The notes under the pieces were generated by a model. That model was not told where the DNA came from and searched no databases. It saw only the letters and a program-made list of their open reading frames with translations. Below are positions 15,401 through 29,800 of a stretch of 64,000 nucleotides of DNA, one piece after another. The translations under genes and the position numbers were made by a program. Source of the stretch: Sisyra terminalis. Taxonomy: Eukaryota; Arthropoda; Insecta; Neuroptera; Sisyridae. Numbering within the stretch: position 1 is the stretch's first letter; the number at the start of each line of letters is the position of its first letter. The DNA lies in contig OY292276.1 of NCBI GenBank assembly GCA_958496175.1, forward strand, positions 60,711,080-60,775,079. Reading direction: 5' to 3'.

Positions 15401-16172
15401 CCTAAAAAAGAAATTTTCAAATTTGACCATTTTCGAGAAAAATCAACGATGGTTAACCCACGGTTTTTTTTGGCGAAAAATCTTTTTGTCTCGAAATCGA
15501 AAAAGATTGTTATATCATCGTTCTATACATCGTTACGAACCCGAAACTGCCTTTGGTTCGAAAATCATCCCTTATATAACGATGCTACATGCAATTGTTG
15601 AAGAAGCCACATTCGTCTCTCCCTCTTAGTGGGAAGTGTTCATCCCTCAAACTGCCTGTTCATCCCTTAAACGTGGTTTGTTTGGGGAAAAATTTGCACA
15701 GCATGTACAGTAGGACTTATACTTTCGATTGGCACCCTAAAAAAGAAATTTTCAAATTTGACCATTTTCGAGAAAAATCAACGATGGTTAACCCACGGTT
15801 TTTTTTGGCGAAAAATCTTTTTGTCTCGAAATCGAAAAAGATTGTTATATCATCGTTCTATACATCGTTACGAACCCGAAACTGCCTTTGGTTCGAAAAT
15901 CATCCCTTATATAACGATGCTACATGCAATTGTTGAAGAAGCCACATTCGTCTCTCCCTCTTAGTGGGAAGTGTTCATCCTCAAACTGCCTGTTCATCCC
16001 TTAAACGTGGTTTGTTTGGGGAAAAATTTGCACAGCATGTACAGTAGGACTTATACTTTCGATTGGCACCCTAAAAAAGAAATTTTCAAATTTGACCATT
16101 TTCGAGAAAAATCAACGATGTTAACCCACGGTTTTTTTGGCGAAAAATCTTTTTGTCTCGAAATCGAAAAGA
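12450..16172 (+). other. Patch of single-base indels inside the satellite array
   Basis: The 335-bp phase is perfect for tens of kilobases except here. Single-base losses occur at about 12453 (gg to g), 12549 and 12727 (A runs), 13290, 13340 and 13430 (G, G and A runs), 14537 (ccc to cc), 15980 (ccc to cc), 16120 (gg to g), 16135 (T8 to T7) and 16170 (A run). Single A gains occur at about 12970 and 13640. Net shifts of -2, -2, -1 and -4 between frame starts agree with these. All are in homopolymers, so a locally unpolished long-read consensus is the likeliest cause; true variation is possible. Confidence 0.8.
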
Positions 16173-17049
16173 TTGTTATATCATCGTTCTATACATCGTT
16201 ACGAACCCGAAACTGCCTTTGGTTCGAAAATCATCCCTTATATAACGATGCTACATGCAATTGTTGAAGAAGCCACATTCGTCTCTCCCTCTTAGTGGGA
16301 AGTGTTCATCCCTCAAACTGCCTGTTCATCCCTTAAACGTGGTTTGTTTGGGGAAAAATTTGCACAGCATGTACAGTAGGACTTATACTTTCGATTGGCA
16401 CCCTAAAAAAGAAATTTTCAAATTTGACCATTTTCGAGAAAAATCAACGATGGTTAACCCACGGTTTTTTTTGGCGAAAAATCTTTTTGTCTCGAAATCG
16501 AAAAAGATTGTTATATCATCGTTCTATACATCGTTACGAACCCGAAACTGCCTTTGGTTCGAAAATCATCCCTTATATAACGATGCTACATGCAATTGTT
16601 GAAGAAGCCACATTCGTCTCTCCCTCTTAGTGGGAAGTGTTCATCCCTCAAACTGCCTGTTCATCCCTTAAACGTGGTTTGTTTGGGGAAAAATTTGCAC
16701 AGCATGTACAGTAGGACTTATACTTTCGATTGGCACCCTAAAAAAGAAATTTTCAAATTTGACCATTTTCGAGAAAAATCAACGATGGTTAACCCACGGT
16801 TTTTTTTGGCGAAAAATCTTTTTGTCTCGAAATCGAAAAAGATTGTTATATCATCGTTCTATACATCGTTACGAACCCGAAACTGCCTTTGGTTCGAAAA
16901 TCATCCCTTATATAACGATGCTACATGCAATTGTTGAAGAAGCCACATTCGTCTCTCCCTCTTAGTGGGAAGTGTTCATCCCTCAAACTGCCTGTTCATC
17001 CCTTAAACGTGGTTTGTTTGGGGAAAAATTTGCACAGCATGTACAGTAG

Positions 17050-20000
17050 AACTTATACTTTCGATTGGCACCCTAAAAAAGAAATTTTCAAATTTGACCA
17101 TTTTCGAGAAAAATCAACGATGGTTAACCCACGGTTTTTTTTGGCGAAAAATCTTTTTGTCTCGAAATCGAAAAAGATTGTTATATCATCGTTCTATACA
17201 TCGTTACGAACCCGAAACTGCCTTTGGTTCGAAAATCATCCCTTATATAACGATGCTACATGCAATTGTTGAAGAAGCCACATTCGTCTCTCCCTCTTAG
17301 TGGGAAGTGTTCATCCCTCAAACTGCCTGTTCATCCCTTAAACGTGGTTTGTTTGGGGAAAAATTTGCACAGCATGTACAGTAGGACTTATACTTTCGAT
17401 TGGCACCCTAAAAAAGAAATTTTCAAATTTGACCATTTTCGAGAAAAATCAACGATGGTTAACCCACGGTTTTTTTTGGCGAAAAATCTTTTTGTCTCGA
17501 AATCGAAAAAGATTGTTATATCATCGTTCTATACATCGTTACGAACCCGAAACTGCCTTTGGTTCGAAAATCATCCCTTATATAACGATGCTACATGCAA
17601 TTGTTGAAGAAGCCACATTCGTCTCTCCCTCTTAGTGGGAAGTGTTCATCCCTCAAACTGCCTGTTCATCCCTTAAACGTGGTTTGTTTGGGGAAAAATT
17701 TGCACAGCATGTACAGTAGAACTTATACTTTCGATTGGCACCCTAAAAAAGAAATTTTCAAATTTGACCATTTTCGAGAAAAATCAACGATGGTTAACCC
17801 ACGGTTTTTTTTGGCGAAAAATCTTTTTGTCTCGAAATCGAAAAAGATTGTTATATCATCGTTCTATACATCGTTACGAACCCGAAACTGCCTTTGGTTC
17901 GAAAATCATCCCTTATATAACGATGCTACATGCAATTGTTGAAGAAGCCACATTCGTCTCTCCCTCTTAGTGGGAAGTGTTCATCCCTCAAACTGCCTGT
18001 TCATCCCTTAAACGTGGTTTGTTTGGGGAAAAATTTGCACAGCATGTACAGTAGGACTTATACTTTCGATTGGCACCCTAAAAAAGAAATTTTCAAATTT
18101 GACCATTTTCGAGAAAAATCAACGATGGTTAACCCACGGTTTTTTTTGGCGAAAAATCTTTTTGTCTCGAAATCGAAAAAGATTGTTATATCATCGTTCT
18201 ATACATCGTTACGAACCCGAAACTGCCTTTGGTTCGAAAATCATCCCTTATATAACGATGCTACATGCAATTGTTGAAGAAGCCACATTCGTCTCTCCCT
18301 CTTAGTGGGAAGTGTTCATCCCTCAAACTGCCTGTTCATCCCTTAAACGTGGTTTGTTTGGGGAAAAATTTGCACAGCATGTACAGTAGGACTTATACTT
18401 TCGATTGGCACCCTAAAAAAGAAATTTTCAAATTTGACCATTTTCGAGAAAAATCAACGATGGTTAACCCACGGTTTTTTTTGGCGAAAAATCTTTTTGT
18501 CTCGAAATCGAAAAAGATTGTTATATCATCGTTCTATACATCGTTATGAACCCGAAACTGCCTTTGGTTCGAAAATCATCCCTTATATAACGATGCTACA
18601 TGCAATTGTTGAAGAAGCCACATTCGTCTCTCCCTCTTAGTGGGAAGTGTTCATCCCTCAAACTGCCTGTTCATCCCTTAAACGTGGTTTGTTTGGGGAA
18701 AAATTTGCACAGCATGTACAGTAGGACTTATACTTTCGATTGGCACCCTAAAAAAGAAATTTTCAAATTTGACCATTTTCGAGAAAAATCAACGATGGTT
18801 AACCCACGGTTTTTTTTGGCGAAAAATCTTTTTGTCTCGAAATCGAAAAAGATTGTTATATCATCGTTCTATACATCGTTACGAACCCGAAACTGCCTTT
18901 GGTTCGAAAATCATCCCTTATATAACGATGCTACATGCAATTGTTGAAGAAGCCACATTCGTCTCTCCCTCTTAGTGGGAAGTGTTCATCCCTCAAACTG
19001 CCTGTTCATCCCTTAAACGTGGTTTGTTTGGGGAAAAATTTGCACAGCATGTACAGTAGGACTTATACTTTCGATTGGCACCCTAAAAAAGAAATTTTCA
19101 AATTTGACCATTTTCGAGAAAAATCAACGATGGTTAACCCACGGTTTTTTTTGGCGAAAAATCTTTTTGTCTCGAAATCGAAAAAGATTGTTATATCATC
19201 GTTCTATACATCGTTACGAACCCGAAACTGCCTTTGGTTCGAAAATCATCCCTTATATAACGATGCTACATGCAATTGTTGAAGAAGCCACATTCGTCTC
19301 TCCCTCTTAGTGGGAAGTGTTCATCCCTCAAACTGCCTGTTCATCCCTTAAACGTGGTTTGTTTGGGGAAAAATTTGCACAGCATGTACAGTAGAACTTA
19401 TACTTTCGATTGGCACCCTAAAAAAGAAATTTTCAAATTTGACCATTTTCGAGAAAAATCAACGATGGTTAACCCACGGTTTTTTTTGGCGAAAAATCTT
19501 TTTGTCTCGAAATCGAAAAAGATTGTTATATCATCGTTCTATACATCGTTACGAACCCGAAACTGCCTTTGGTTCGAAAATCATCCCTTATATAACGATG
19601 CTACATGCAATTGTTGAAGAAGCCACATTCGTCTCTCCCTCTTAGTGGGAAGTGTTCATCCCTCAAACTGCCTGTTCATCCCTTAAACGTGGTTTGTTTG
19701 GGGAAAAATTTGCACAGCATGTACAGTAGGACTTATACTTTCGATTGGCACCCTAAAAAAGAAATTTTCAAATTTGACCATTTTCGAGAAAAATCAACGA
19801 TGGTTAACCCACGGTTTTTTTTGGCGAAAAATCTTTTTGTCTCGAAATCGAAAAAGATTGTTATATCATCGTTCTATACATCGTTACGAACCCGAAACTG
19901 CCTTTGGTTCGAAAATCATCCCTTATATAACGATGCTACATGCAATTGTTGAAGAAGCCACATTCGTCTCTCCCTCTTAGTGGGAAGTGTTCATCCCTCA

Positions 20001-20891
20001 AACTGCCTGTTCATCCCTTAAACGTGGTTTGTTTGGGGAAAAATTTGCACAGCATGTACAGTAGAACTTATACTTTCGATTGGCACCCTAAAAAAGAAAT
20101 TTTCAAATTTGACCATTTTCGAGAAAAATCAACGATGGTTAACCCACGGTTTTTTTTGGCGAAAAATCTTTTTGTCTCGAAATCGAAAAAGATTGTTATA
20201 TCATCGTTCTATACATCGTTACGAACCCGAAACTGCCTTTGGTTCGAAAATCATCCCTTATATAACGATGCTACATGCAATTGTTGAAGAAGCCACATTC
20301 GTCTCTCCCTCTTAGTGGGAAGTGTTCATCCCTCAAACTGCCTGTTCATCCCTTAAACGTGGTTTGTTTGGGGAAAAATTTGCACAGCATGTACAGTAGG
20401 ACTTATACTTTCGATTGGCACCCTAAAAAAGAAATTTTCAAATTTGACCATTTTCGAGAAAAATCAACGATGGTTAACCCACGGTTTTTTTTGGCGAAAA
20501 ATCTTTTTGTCTCGAAATCGAAAAAGATTGTTATATCATCGTTCTATACATCGTTACGAACCCGAAACTGCCTTTGGTTCGAAAATCATCCCTTATATAA
20601 CGATGCTACATGCAATTGTTGAAGAAGCCACATTCGTCTCTCCCTCTTAGTGGGAAGTGTTCATCCCTCAAACTGCCTGTTCATCCCTTAAACGTGGTTT
20701 GTTTGGGGAAAAATTTGCACAGCATGTACAGTAGGACTTATACTTTCGATTGGCACCCTAAAAAAGAAATTTTCAAATTTGACCATTTTCGAGAAAAATC
20801 AACGATGGTTAACCCACGGTTTTTTTTGGCGAAAAATCTTTTTGTCTCGAAATCGAAAAAGATTGTTATATCATCGTTCTATACATCGTTA
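17050..20891 (+). repeat. Higher-order repeat: 7-monomer (2345-bp) tandem duplication
   Basis: Three rare variants recur with an exact 2345-bp offset. The 'tagaac' form (usual 'taggac') is at 17050 and 17720, and again at 19395 and 20065. The 'gttatg' form (usual 'gttacg') is at 18546 and 20891. Since 2345 = 7 x 335, a block of seven monomers was duplicated in tandem. Confidence 0.85.
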
Positions 20892-23800
20892 TGAACCCGA
20901 AACTGCCTTTGGTTCGAAAATCATCCCTTATATAACGATGCTACATGCAATTGTTGAAGAAGCCACATTCGTCTCTCCCTCTTAGTGGGAAGTGTTCATC
21001 CCTCAAACTGCCTGTTCATCCCTTAAACGTGGTTTGTTTGGGGAAAAATTTGCACAGCATGTACAGTAGGACTTATACTTTCGATTGGCACCCTAAAAAA
21101 GAAATTTTCAAATTTGACCATTTTCGAGAAAAATCAACGATGGTTAACCCACGGTTTTTTTTGGCGAAAAATCTTTTTGTCTCGAAATCGAAAAAGATTG
21201 TTATATCATCGTTCTATACATCGTTACGAACCCGAAACTGCCTTTGGTTCGAAAATCATCCCTTATATAACGATGCTACATGCAATTGTTGAAGAAGCCA
21301 CATTCGTCTCTCCCTCTTAGTGGGAAGTGTTCATCCCTCAAACTGCCTGTTCATCCCTTAAACGTGGTTTGTTTGGGGAAAAATTTGCACAGCATGTACA
21401 GTAGGACTTATACTTTCGATTGGCACCCTAAAAAAGAAATTTTCAAATTTGACCATTTTCGAGAAAAATCAACGATGGTTAACCCACGGTTTTTTTTGGC
21501 GAAAAATCTTTTTGTCTCGAAATCGAAAAAGATTGTTATATCATCGTTCTATACATCGTTACGAACCCGAAACTGCCTTTGGTTCGAAAATCATCCCTTA
21601 TATAACGATGCTACATGCAATTGTTGAAGAAGCCACATTCGTCTCTCCCTCTTAGTGGGAAGTGTTCATCCCTCAAACTGCCTGTTCATCCCTTAAACGT
21701 GGTTTGTTTGGGGAAAAATTTGCACAGCATGTACAGTAGGACTTATACTTTCGATTGGCACCCTAAAAAAGAAATTTTCAAATTTGACCATTTTCGAGAA
21801 AAATCAACGATGGTTAACCCACGGTTTTTTTTGGCGAAAAATCTTTTTGTCTCGAAATCGAAAAAGATTGTTATATCATCGTTCTATACATCGTTACGAA
21901 CCCGAAACTGCCTTTGGTTCGAAAATCATCCCTTATATAACGATGCTACATGCAATTGTTGAAGAAGCCACATTCGTCTCTCCCTCTTAGTGGGAAGTGT
22001 TCATCCCTCAAACTGCCTGTTCATCCCTTAAACGTGGTTTGTTTGGGGAAAAATTTGCACAGCATGTACAGTAGGACTTATACTTTCGATTGGCACCCTA
22101 AAAAAGAAATTTTCAAATTTGACCATTTTCGAGAAAAATCAACGATGGTTAACCCACGGTTTTTTTTGGCGAAAAATCTTTTTGTCTCGAAATCGAAAAA
22201 GATTGTTATATCATCGTTCTATACATCGTTACGAACCCGAAACTGCCTTTGGTTCGAAAATCATCCCTTATATAACGATGCTACATGCAATTGTTGAAGA
22301 AGCCACATTCGTCTCTCCCTCTTAGTGGGAAGTGTTCATCCCTCAAACTGCCTGTTCATCCCTTAAACGTGGTTTGTTTGGGGAAAAATTTGCACAGCAT
22401 GTACAGTAGGACTTATACTTTCGATTGGCACCCTAAAAAAGAAATTTTCAAATTTGACCATTTTCGAGAAAAATCAACGATGGTTAACCCACGGTTTTTT
22501 TTGGCGAAAAATCTTTTTGTCTCGAAATCGAAAAAGATTGTTATATCATCGTTCTATACATCGTTACGAACCCGAAACTGCCTTTGGTTCGAAAATCATC
22601 CCTTATATAACGATGCTACATGCAATTGTTGAAGAAGCCACATTCGTCTCTCCCTCTTAGTGGGTAGTGTTCATCCCTCAAACTGCCTGTTCATCCCTTA
22701 AACGTGGTTTGTTTGGGGAAAAATTTGCACAGCATGTACAGTAGGACTTATACTTTCGATTGGCACCCTAAAAAAGAAATTTTCAAATTTGACCATTTTC
22801 GAGAAAAATCAACGATGGTTAACCCACGGTTTTTTTTGGCGAAAAATCTTTTTGTCTCGAAATCGAAAAAGATTGTTATATCATCGTTCTATACATCGTT
22901 ACGAACCCGAAACTGCCTTTGGTTCGAAAATCATCCCTTATATAACGATGCTACATGCAATTGTTGAAGAAGCCACATTCGTCTCTCCCTCTTAGTGGGA
23001 AGTGTTCATCCCTCAAACTGCCTGTTCATCCCTTAAACGTGGTTTATTTGGGGAAAAATTTGCACAGCATGTACAGTAGTTCTTATACTTTCGATTGGCA
23101 CCCTAAAAAAGAAATTTTCAAATTTGACCATTTTCGAGAAAAATCAACGATGGTTAACCCACGGTTTTTTTTGGCGAAAAATCTTTTTGTCTCGAAATCG
23201 AAAAAGATTGTTATATCATCGTTCTATACATCGTTACGAACCCGAAACTGCCTTTGGTTCGAAAATCATCCCTTATATAACGATGCTACATGCAATTGTT
23301 GAAGAAGCCACATTCGTCTCTCCCTCTTAGTGGGAAGTGTTCATCCCTCAAACTGCCTGTTCATCCCTTAAACGTGGTTTGTTTGGGGAAAAATTTGCAC
23401 AGCATGTACAGTAGGACTTATACTTTCGATTGGCACCCTAAAAAAGAAATTTTCAAATTTGACCATTTTCGAGAAAAATCAACGATGGTTAACCCACGGT
23501 TTTTTTTGGCGAAAAATCTTTTTGTCTCGAAATCGAAAAAGATTGTTATATCATCGTTCTATACATCGTTACGAACCCGAAACTGCCTTTGGTTCGAAAA
23601 TCATCCCTTATATAACGATGCTACATGCAATTGTTGAAGAAGCCACATTCGTCTCTCCCTCTTAGTGGGAAGTGTTCATCCCTCAAACTGCCTGTTCATC
23701 CCTTAAACGTGGTTTGTTTGGGGAAAAATTTGCACAGCATGTACAGTAGGACTTATACTTTCGATTGGCACCCTAAAAAAGAAATTTTCAAATTTGACCA

Positions 23801-26800
23801 TTTTCGAGAAAAATCAACGATGGTTAACCCACGGTTTTTTTTGGCGAAAAATCTTTTTGTCTCGAAATCGAAAAAGATTGTTATATCATCGTTCTATACA
23901 TCGTTACGAACCCGAAACTGCCTTTGGTTCGAAAATCATCCCTTATATAACGATGCTACATGCAATTGTTGAAGAAGCCACATTCGTCTCTCCCTCTTAG
24001 TGGGAAGTGTTCATCCCTCAAACTGCCTGTTCATCCCTTAAACGTGGTTTGTTTGGGGAAAAATTTGCACAGCATGTACAGTAGAACTTATACTTTCGAT
24101 TGGCACCCTAAAAAAGAAATTTTCAAATTTGACCATTTTCGAGAAAAATCAACGATGGTTAACCCACGGTTTTTTTTGGCGAAAAATCTTTTTGTCTCGA
24201 AATCGAAAAAGATTGTTATATCATCGTTCTATACATCGTTACGAACCCGAAACTGCCTTTGGTTCGAAAATCATCCCTTATATAACGATGCTACATGCAA
24301 TTGTTGAAGAAGCCACATTCGTCTCTCCCTCTTAGTGGGAAGTGTTCATCCCTCAAACTGCCTGTTCATCCCTTAAACGTGGTTTGTTTGGGGAAAAATT
24401 TGCACAGCATGTACAGTAGGACTTATACTTTCGATTGGCACCCTAAAAAAGAAATTTTCAAATTTGACCATTTTCGAGAAAAATCAACGATGGTTAACCC
24501 ACGGTTTTTTTTGGCGAAAAATCTTTTTGTCTCGAAATCGAAAAAGATTGTTATATCATCGTTCTATACATCGTTACGAACCCGAAACTGCCTTTGGTTC
24601 GAAAATCATCCCTTATATAACGATGCTACATGCAATTGTTGAAGAAGCCACATTCGTCTCTCCCTCTTAGTGGGAAGTGTTCATCCCTCAAACTGCCTGT
24701 TCATCCCTTAAACGTGGTTTGTTTGGGGAAAAATTTGCACAGCATGTACAGTAGGACTTATACTTTCGATTGGCACCCTAAAAAAGAAATTTTCAAATTT
24801 GACCATTTTCGAGAAAAATCAACGATGGTTAACCCACGGTTTTTTTTGGCGAAAAATCTTTTTGTCTCGAAATCGAAAAAGATTGTTATATCATCGTTCT
24901 ATACATCGTTACGAACCCGAAACTGCCTTTGGTTCGAAAATCATCCCTTATATAACGATGCTACATGCAATTGTTGAAGAAGCCACATTCGTCTCTCCCT
25001 CTTAGTGGGAAGTGTTCATCCCTCAAACTGCCTGTTCATCCCTTAAACGTGGTTTGTTTGGGGAAAAATTTGCACAGCATGTACAGTAGGACTTATACTT
25101 TCGATTGGCACCCTAAAAAAGAAATTTTCAAATTTGACCATTTTCGAGAAAAATCAACGATGGTTAACCCACGGTTTTTTTTGGCGAAAAATCTTTTTGT
25201 CTCGAAATCGAAAAGGATTGTTATATCATCGTTCTATACATCGTTACGAACCCGAAACTGCCTTTGGTTCGAAAATCATCCCTTATATAACGATGCTACA
25301 TGCAATTGTTGAAGAAGCCACATTCGTCTCTCCCTCTTAGTGGGAAGTGTTCATCCCTCAAACTGCCTGTTCATCCCTTAAACGTGGTTTGTTTGGGGAA
25401 AAATTTGCACAGCATGTACAGTAGGACTTATACTTTCGATTGGCACCCTAAAAAAGAAATTTTCAAATTTGACCATTTTCGAGAAAAATCAACGATGGTT
25501 AACCCACGGTTTTTTTTGGCGAAAAATCTTTTTGTCTCGAAATCGAAAAAGATTGTTATATCATCGTTCTATACATCGTTACGAACCCGAAACTGCCTTT
25601 GGTTCGAAAATCATCCCTTATATAACGATGCTACATGCAATTGTTGAAGAAGCCACATTCGTCTCTCCCTCTTAGTGGGAAGTGTTCATCCCTCAAACTG
25701 CCTGTTCATCCCTTAAACGTGGTTTGTTTGGGGAAAAATTTGCACAGCATGTACAGTAGGACTTATACTTTCGATTGGCACCCTAAAAAAGAAATTTTCA
25801 AATTTGACCATTTTCGAGAAAAATCAACGATGGTTAACCCACGGTTTTTTTTGGCGAAAAATCTTTTTGTCTCGAAATCGAAAAAGATTGTTATATCATC
25901 GTTCTATACATCGTTACGAACCCGAAACTGCCTTTGGTTCGAAAATCATCCCTTATATAACGATGCTACATGCAATTGTTGAAGAAGCCACATTCGTCTC
26001 TCCCTCTTAGTGGGAAGTGTTCATCCCTCAAACTGCCTGTTCATCCCTTAAACGTGGTTTGTTTGGGGAAAAATTTGCACAGCATGTACAGTAGAACTTA
26101 TACTTTCGATTGGCACCCTAAAAAAGAAATTTTCAAATTTGACCATTTTCGAGAAAAATCAACGATGGTTAACCCACGGTTTTTTTTGGCGAAAAATCTT
26201 TTTGTCTCGAAATCGAAAAAGATTGTTATATCATCGTTCTATACATCGTTACGAACCCGAAACTGCCTTTGGTTCGAAAATCATCCCTTATATAACGATG
26301 CTACATGCAATTGTTGAAGAAGCCACATTCGTCTCTCCCTCTTAGTGGGAAGTGTTCATCCCTCAAACTGCCTGTTCATCCCTTAAACGTGGTTTGTTTG
26401 GGGAAAAATTTGCACAGCATGTACAGTAGGACTTATACTTTCGATTGGCACCCTAAAAAAGAAATTTTCAAATTTGACCATTTTCGAGAAAAATCAACGA
26501 TGGTTAACCCACGGTTTTTTTTGGCGAAAAATCTTTTTGTCTCGAAATCGAAAAAGATTGTTATATCATCGTTCTATACATCGTTACGAACCCGAAACTG
26601 CCTTTGGTTCGAAAATCATCCCTTATATAACGATGCTACATGCAATTGTTGAAGAAGCCACATTCGTCTCTCCCTCTTAGTGGGAAGTGTTCATCCCTCA
26701 AACTGCCTGTTCATCCCTTAAACGTGGTTTGTTTGGGGAAAAATTTGCACAGCATGTACAGTAGAACTTATACTTTCGATTGGCACCCTAAAAAAGAAAT

Positions 26801-29800
26801 TTTCAAATTTGACCATTTTCGAGAAAAATCAACGATGGTTAACCCACGGTTTTTTTTGGCGAAAAATCTTTTTGTCTCGAAATCGAAAAAGATTGTTATA
26901 TCATCGTTCTATACATCGTTACGAACCCGAAACTGCCTTTGGTTCGAAAATCATCCCTTATATAACGATGCTACATGCAATTGTTGAAGAAGCCACATTC
27001 GTCTCTCCCTCTTAGTGGGAAGTGTTCATCCCTCAAACTGCCTGTTCATCCCTTAAACGTGGTTTGTTTGGGGAAAAATTTGCACAGCATGTACAGTAGG
27101 ACTTATACTTTCGATTGGCACCCTAAAAAAGAAATTTTCAAATTTGACCATTTTCGAGAAAAATCAACGATGGTTAACCCACGGTTTTTTTTGGCGAAAA
27201 ATCTTTTTGTCTCGAAATCGAAAAAGATTGTTATATCATCGTTCTATACATCGTTACGAACCCGAAACTGCCTTTGGTTCGAAAATCATCCCTTATATAA
27301 CGATGCTACATGCAATTGTTGAAGAAGCCACATTCGTCTCTCCCTCTTAGTGGGAAGTGTTCATCCCTCAAACTGCCTGTTCATCCCTTAAACGTGGTTT
27401 GTTTGGGGAAAAATTTGCACAGCATGTACAGTAGAACTTATACTTTCGATTGGCACCCTAAAAAAGAAATTTTCAAATTTGACCATTTTCGAGAAAAATC
27501 AACGATGGTTAACCCACGGTTTTTTTTGGCGAAAAATCTTTTTGTCTCGAAATCGAAAAAGATTGTTATATCATCGTTCTATACATCGTTACGAACCCGA
27601 AACTGCCTTTGGTTCGAAAATCATCCCTTATATAACGATGCTACATGCAATTGTTGAAGAAGCCACATTCGTCTCTCCCTCTTAGTGGGAAGTGTTCATC
27701 CCTCAAACTGCCTGTTCATCCCTTAAACGTGGTTTGTTTGGGGAAAAATTTGCACAGCATGTACAGTAGGACTTATACTTTCGATTGGCACCCTAAAAAA
27801 GAAATTTTCAAATTTGACCATTTTCGAGAAAAATCAACGATGGTTAACCCACGGTTTTTTTTGGCGAAAAATCTTTTTGTCTCGAAATCGAAAAAGATTG
27901 TTATATCATCGTTCTATACATCGTTACGAACCCGAAACTGCCTTTGGTTCGAAAATCATCCCTTATATAACGATGCTACATGCAATTGTTGAAGAAGCCA
28001 CATTCGTCTCTCCCTCTTAGTGGGAAGTGTTCATCCCTCAAACTGCCTGTTCATCCCTTAAACGTGGTTTGTTTGGGGAAAAATTTGCACAGCATGTACA
28101 GTAGGACTTATACTTTCGATTGGCACCCTAAAAAAGAAATTTTCAAATTTGACCATTTTCGAGAAAAATCAACGATGGTTAACCAACGGTTTTTTTTGGC
28201 GAAAAATCTTTTTGTCTCGAAATCGAAAAAGATTGTTATATCATCGTTCTATACATCGTTACGAACCCGAAACTGCCTTTGGTTCGAAAATCATCCCTTA
28301 TATAACGATGCTACATGCAATTGTTGAAGAAGCCACATTCGTCTCTCCCTCTTAGTGGGAAGTGTTCATCCCTCAAACTGCCTGTTCATCCCTTAAACGT
28401 GGTTTGTTTGGGGAAAAATTTGCACAGCATGTACAGTAGGACTTATACTTTCGATTGGCACCCTAAAAAAGAAATTTTCAAATTTGACCATTTTCGAGAA
28501 AAATCAACGATGGTTAACCCACGGTTTTTTTTGGCGAAAAATCTTTTTGTCTCGAAATCGAAAAAGATTGTTATATCATCGTTCTATACATCGTTACGAA
28601 CCCGAAACTGCCTTTGGTTCGAAAATCATCCCTTATATAACGATGCTACATGCAATTGTTGAAGAAGCCACATTCGTCTCTCCCTCTTAGTGGGAAGTGT
28701 TCATCCCTCAAACTGCCTGTTCATCCCTTAAACGTGGTTTGTTTGGGGAAAAATTTGCACAGCATGTACAGTAGGACTTATACTTTCGATTGGCACCCTA
28801 AAAAAGAAATTTTCAAATTTGACCATTTTCGAGAAAAATCAACGATGGTTAACCCACGGTTTTTTTTGGCGAAAAATCTTTTTGTCTCGAAATCGAAAAA
28901 GATTGTTATATCATCGTTCTATACATCGTTACGAACCCGAAACTGCCTTTGGTTCGAAAATCATCCCTTATATAACGATGCTACATGCAATTGTTGAAGA
29001 AGCCACATTCGTCTCTCCCTCTTAGTGGGAAGTGTTCATCCCTCAAACTGCCTGTTCATCCCTTAAACGTGGTTTGTTTGGGGAAAAATTTGCCCAGCAT
29101 GTACAGTAGGACTTATACTTTCGATTGGCACCCTAAAAAAGAAATTTTCAAATTTGACCATTTTCGAGAAAAATCAACGATGGTTAACCCACGGTTTTTT
29201 TTGGCGAAAAATCTTTTTGTCTCGAAATCGAAAAAGATTGTTATATCATCGTTCTATACATCGTTACGAACCCGAAACTGCCTTTGGTTCGAAAATCATC
29301 CCTTATATAACGATGCTACATGCAATTGTTGAAGAAGCCACATTCGTCTCTCCCTCTTAGTGGGAAGTGTTCATCCCTCAAACTGCCTGTTCATCCCTTA
29401 AACGTGGTTTGTTTGGGGAAAAATTTGCACAGCATGTACAGTAGGACTTATACTTTCGATGGGCACCCTAAAAAAGAAATTTTCAAATTTGACCATTTTC
29501 GAGAAAAATCAACGATGGTTAACCCACGGTTTTTTTTGGCGAAAAATCTTTTTGTCTCGAAATCGAAAAAGATTGTTATATCATCGTTCTATACATCGTT
29601 ACGAACCCGAAACTGCCTTTGGTTCGAAAATCATCCCTTATATAACGATGCTACATGCAATTGTTGAAGAAGCCACATTCGTCTCTCCCTCTTAGTGGGA
29701 AGTGTTCATCCCTCAAACTGCCTGTTCATCCCTTAAACGTGGTTTGTTTGGGGAAAAATTTGCACAGCATGTACAGTAGGACTTATACTTTCGATTGGCA

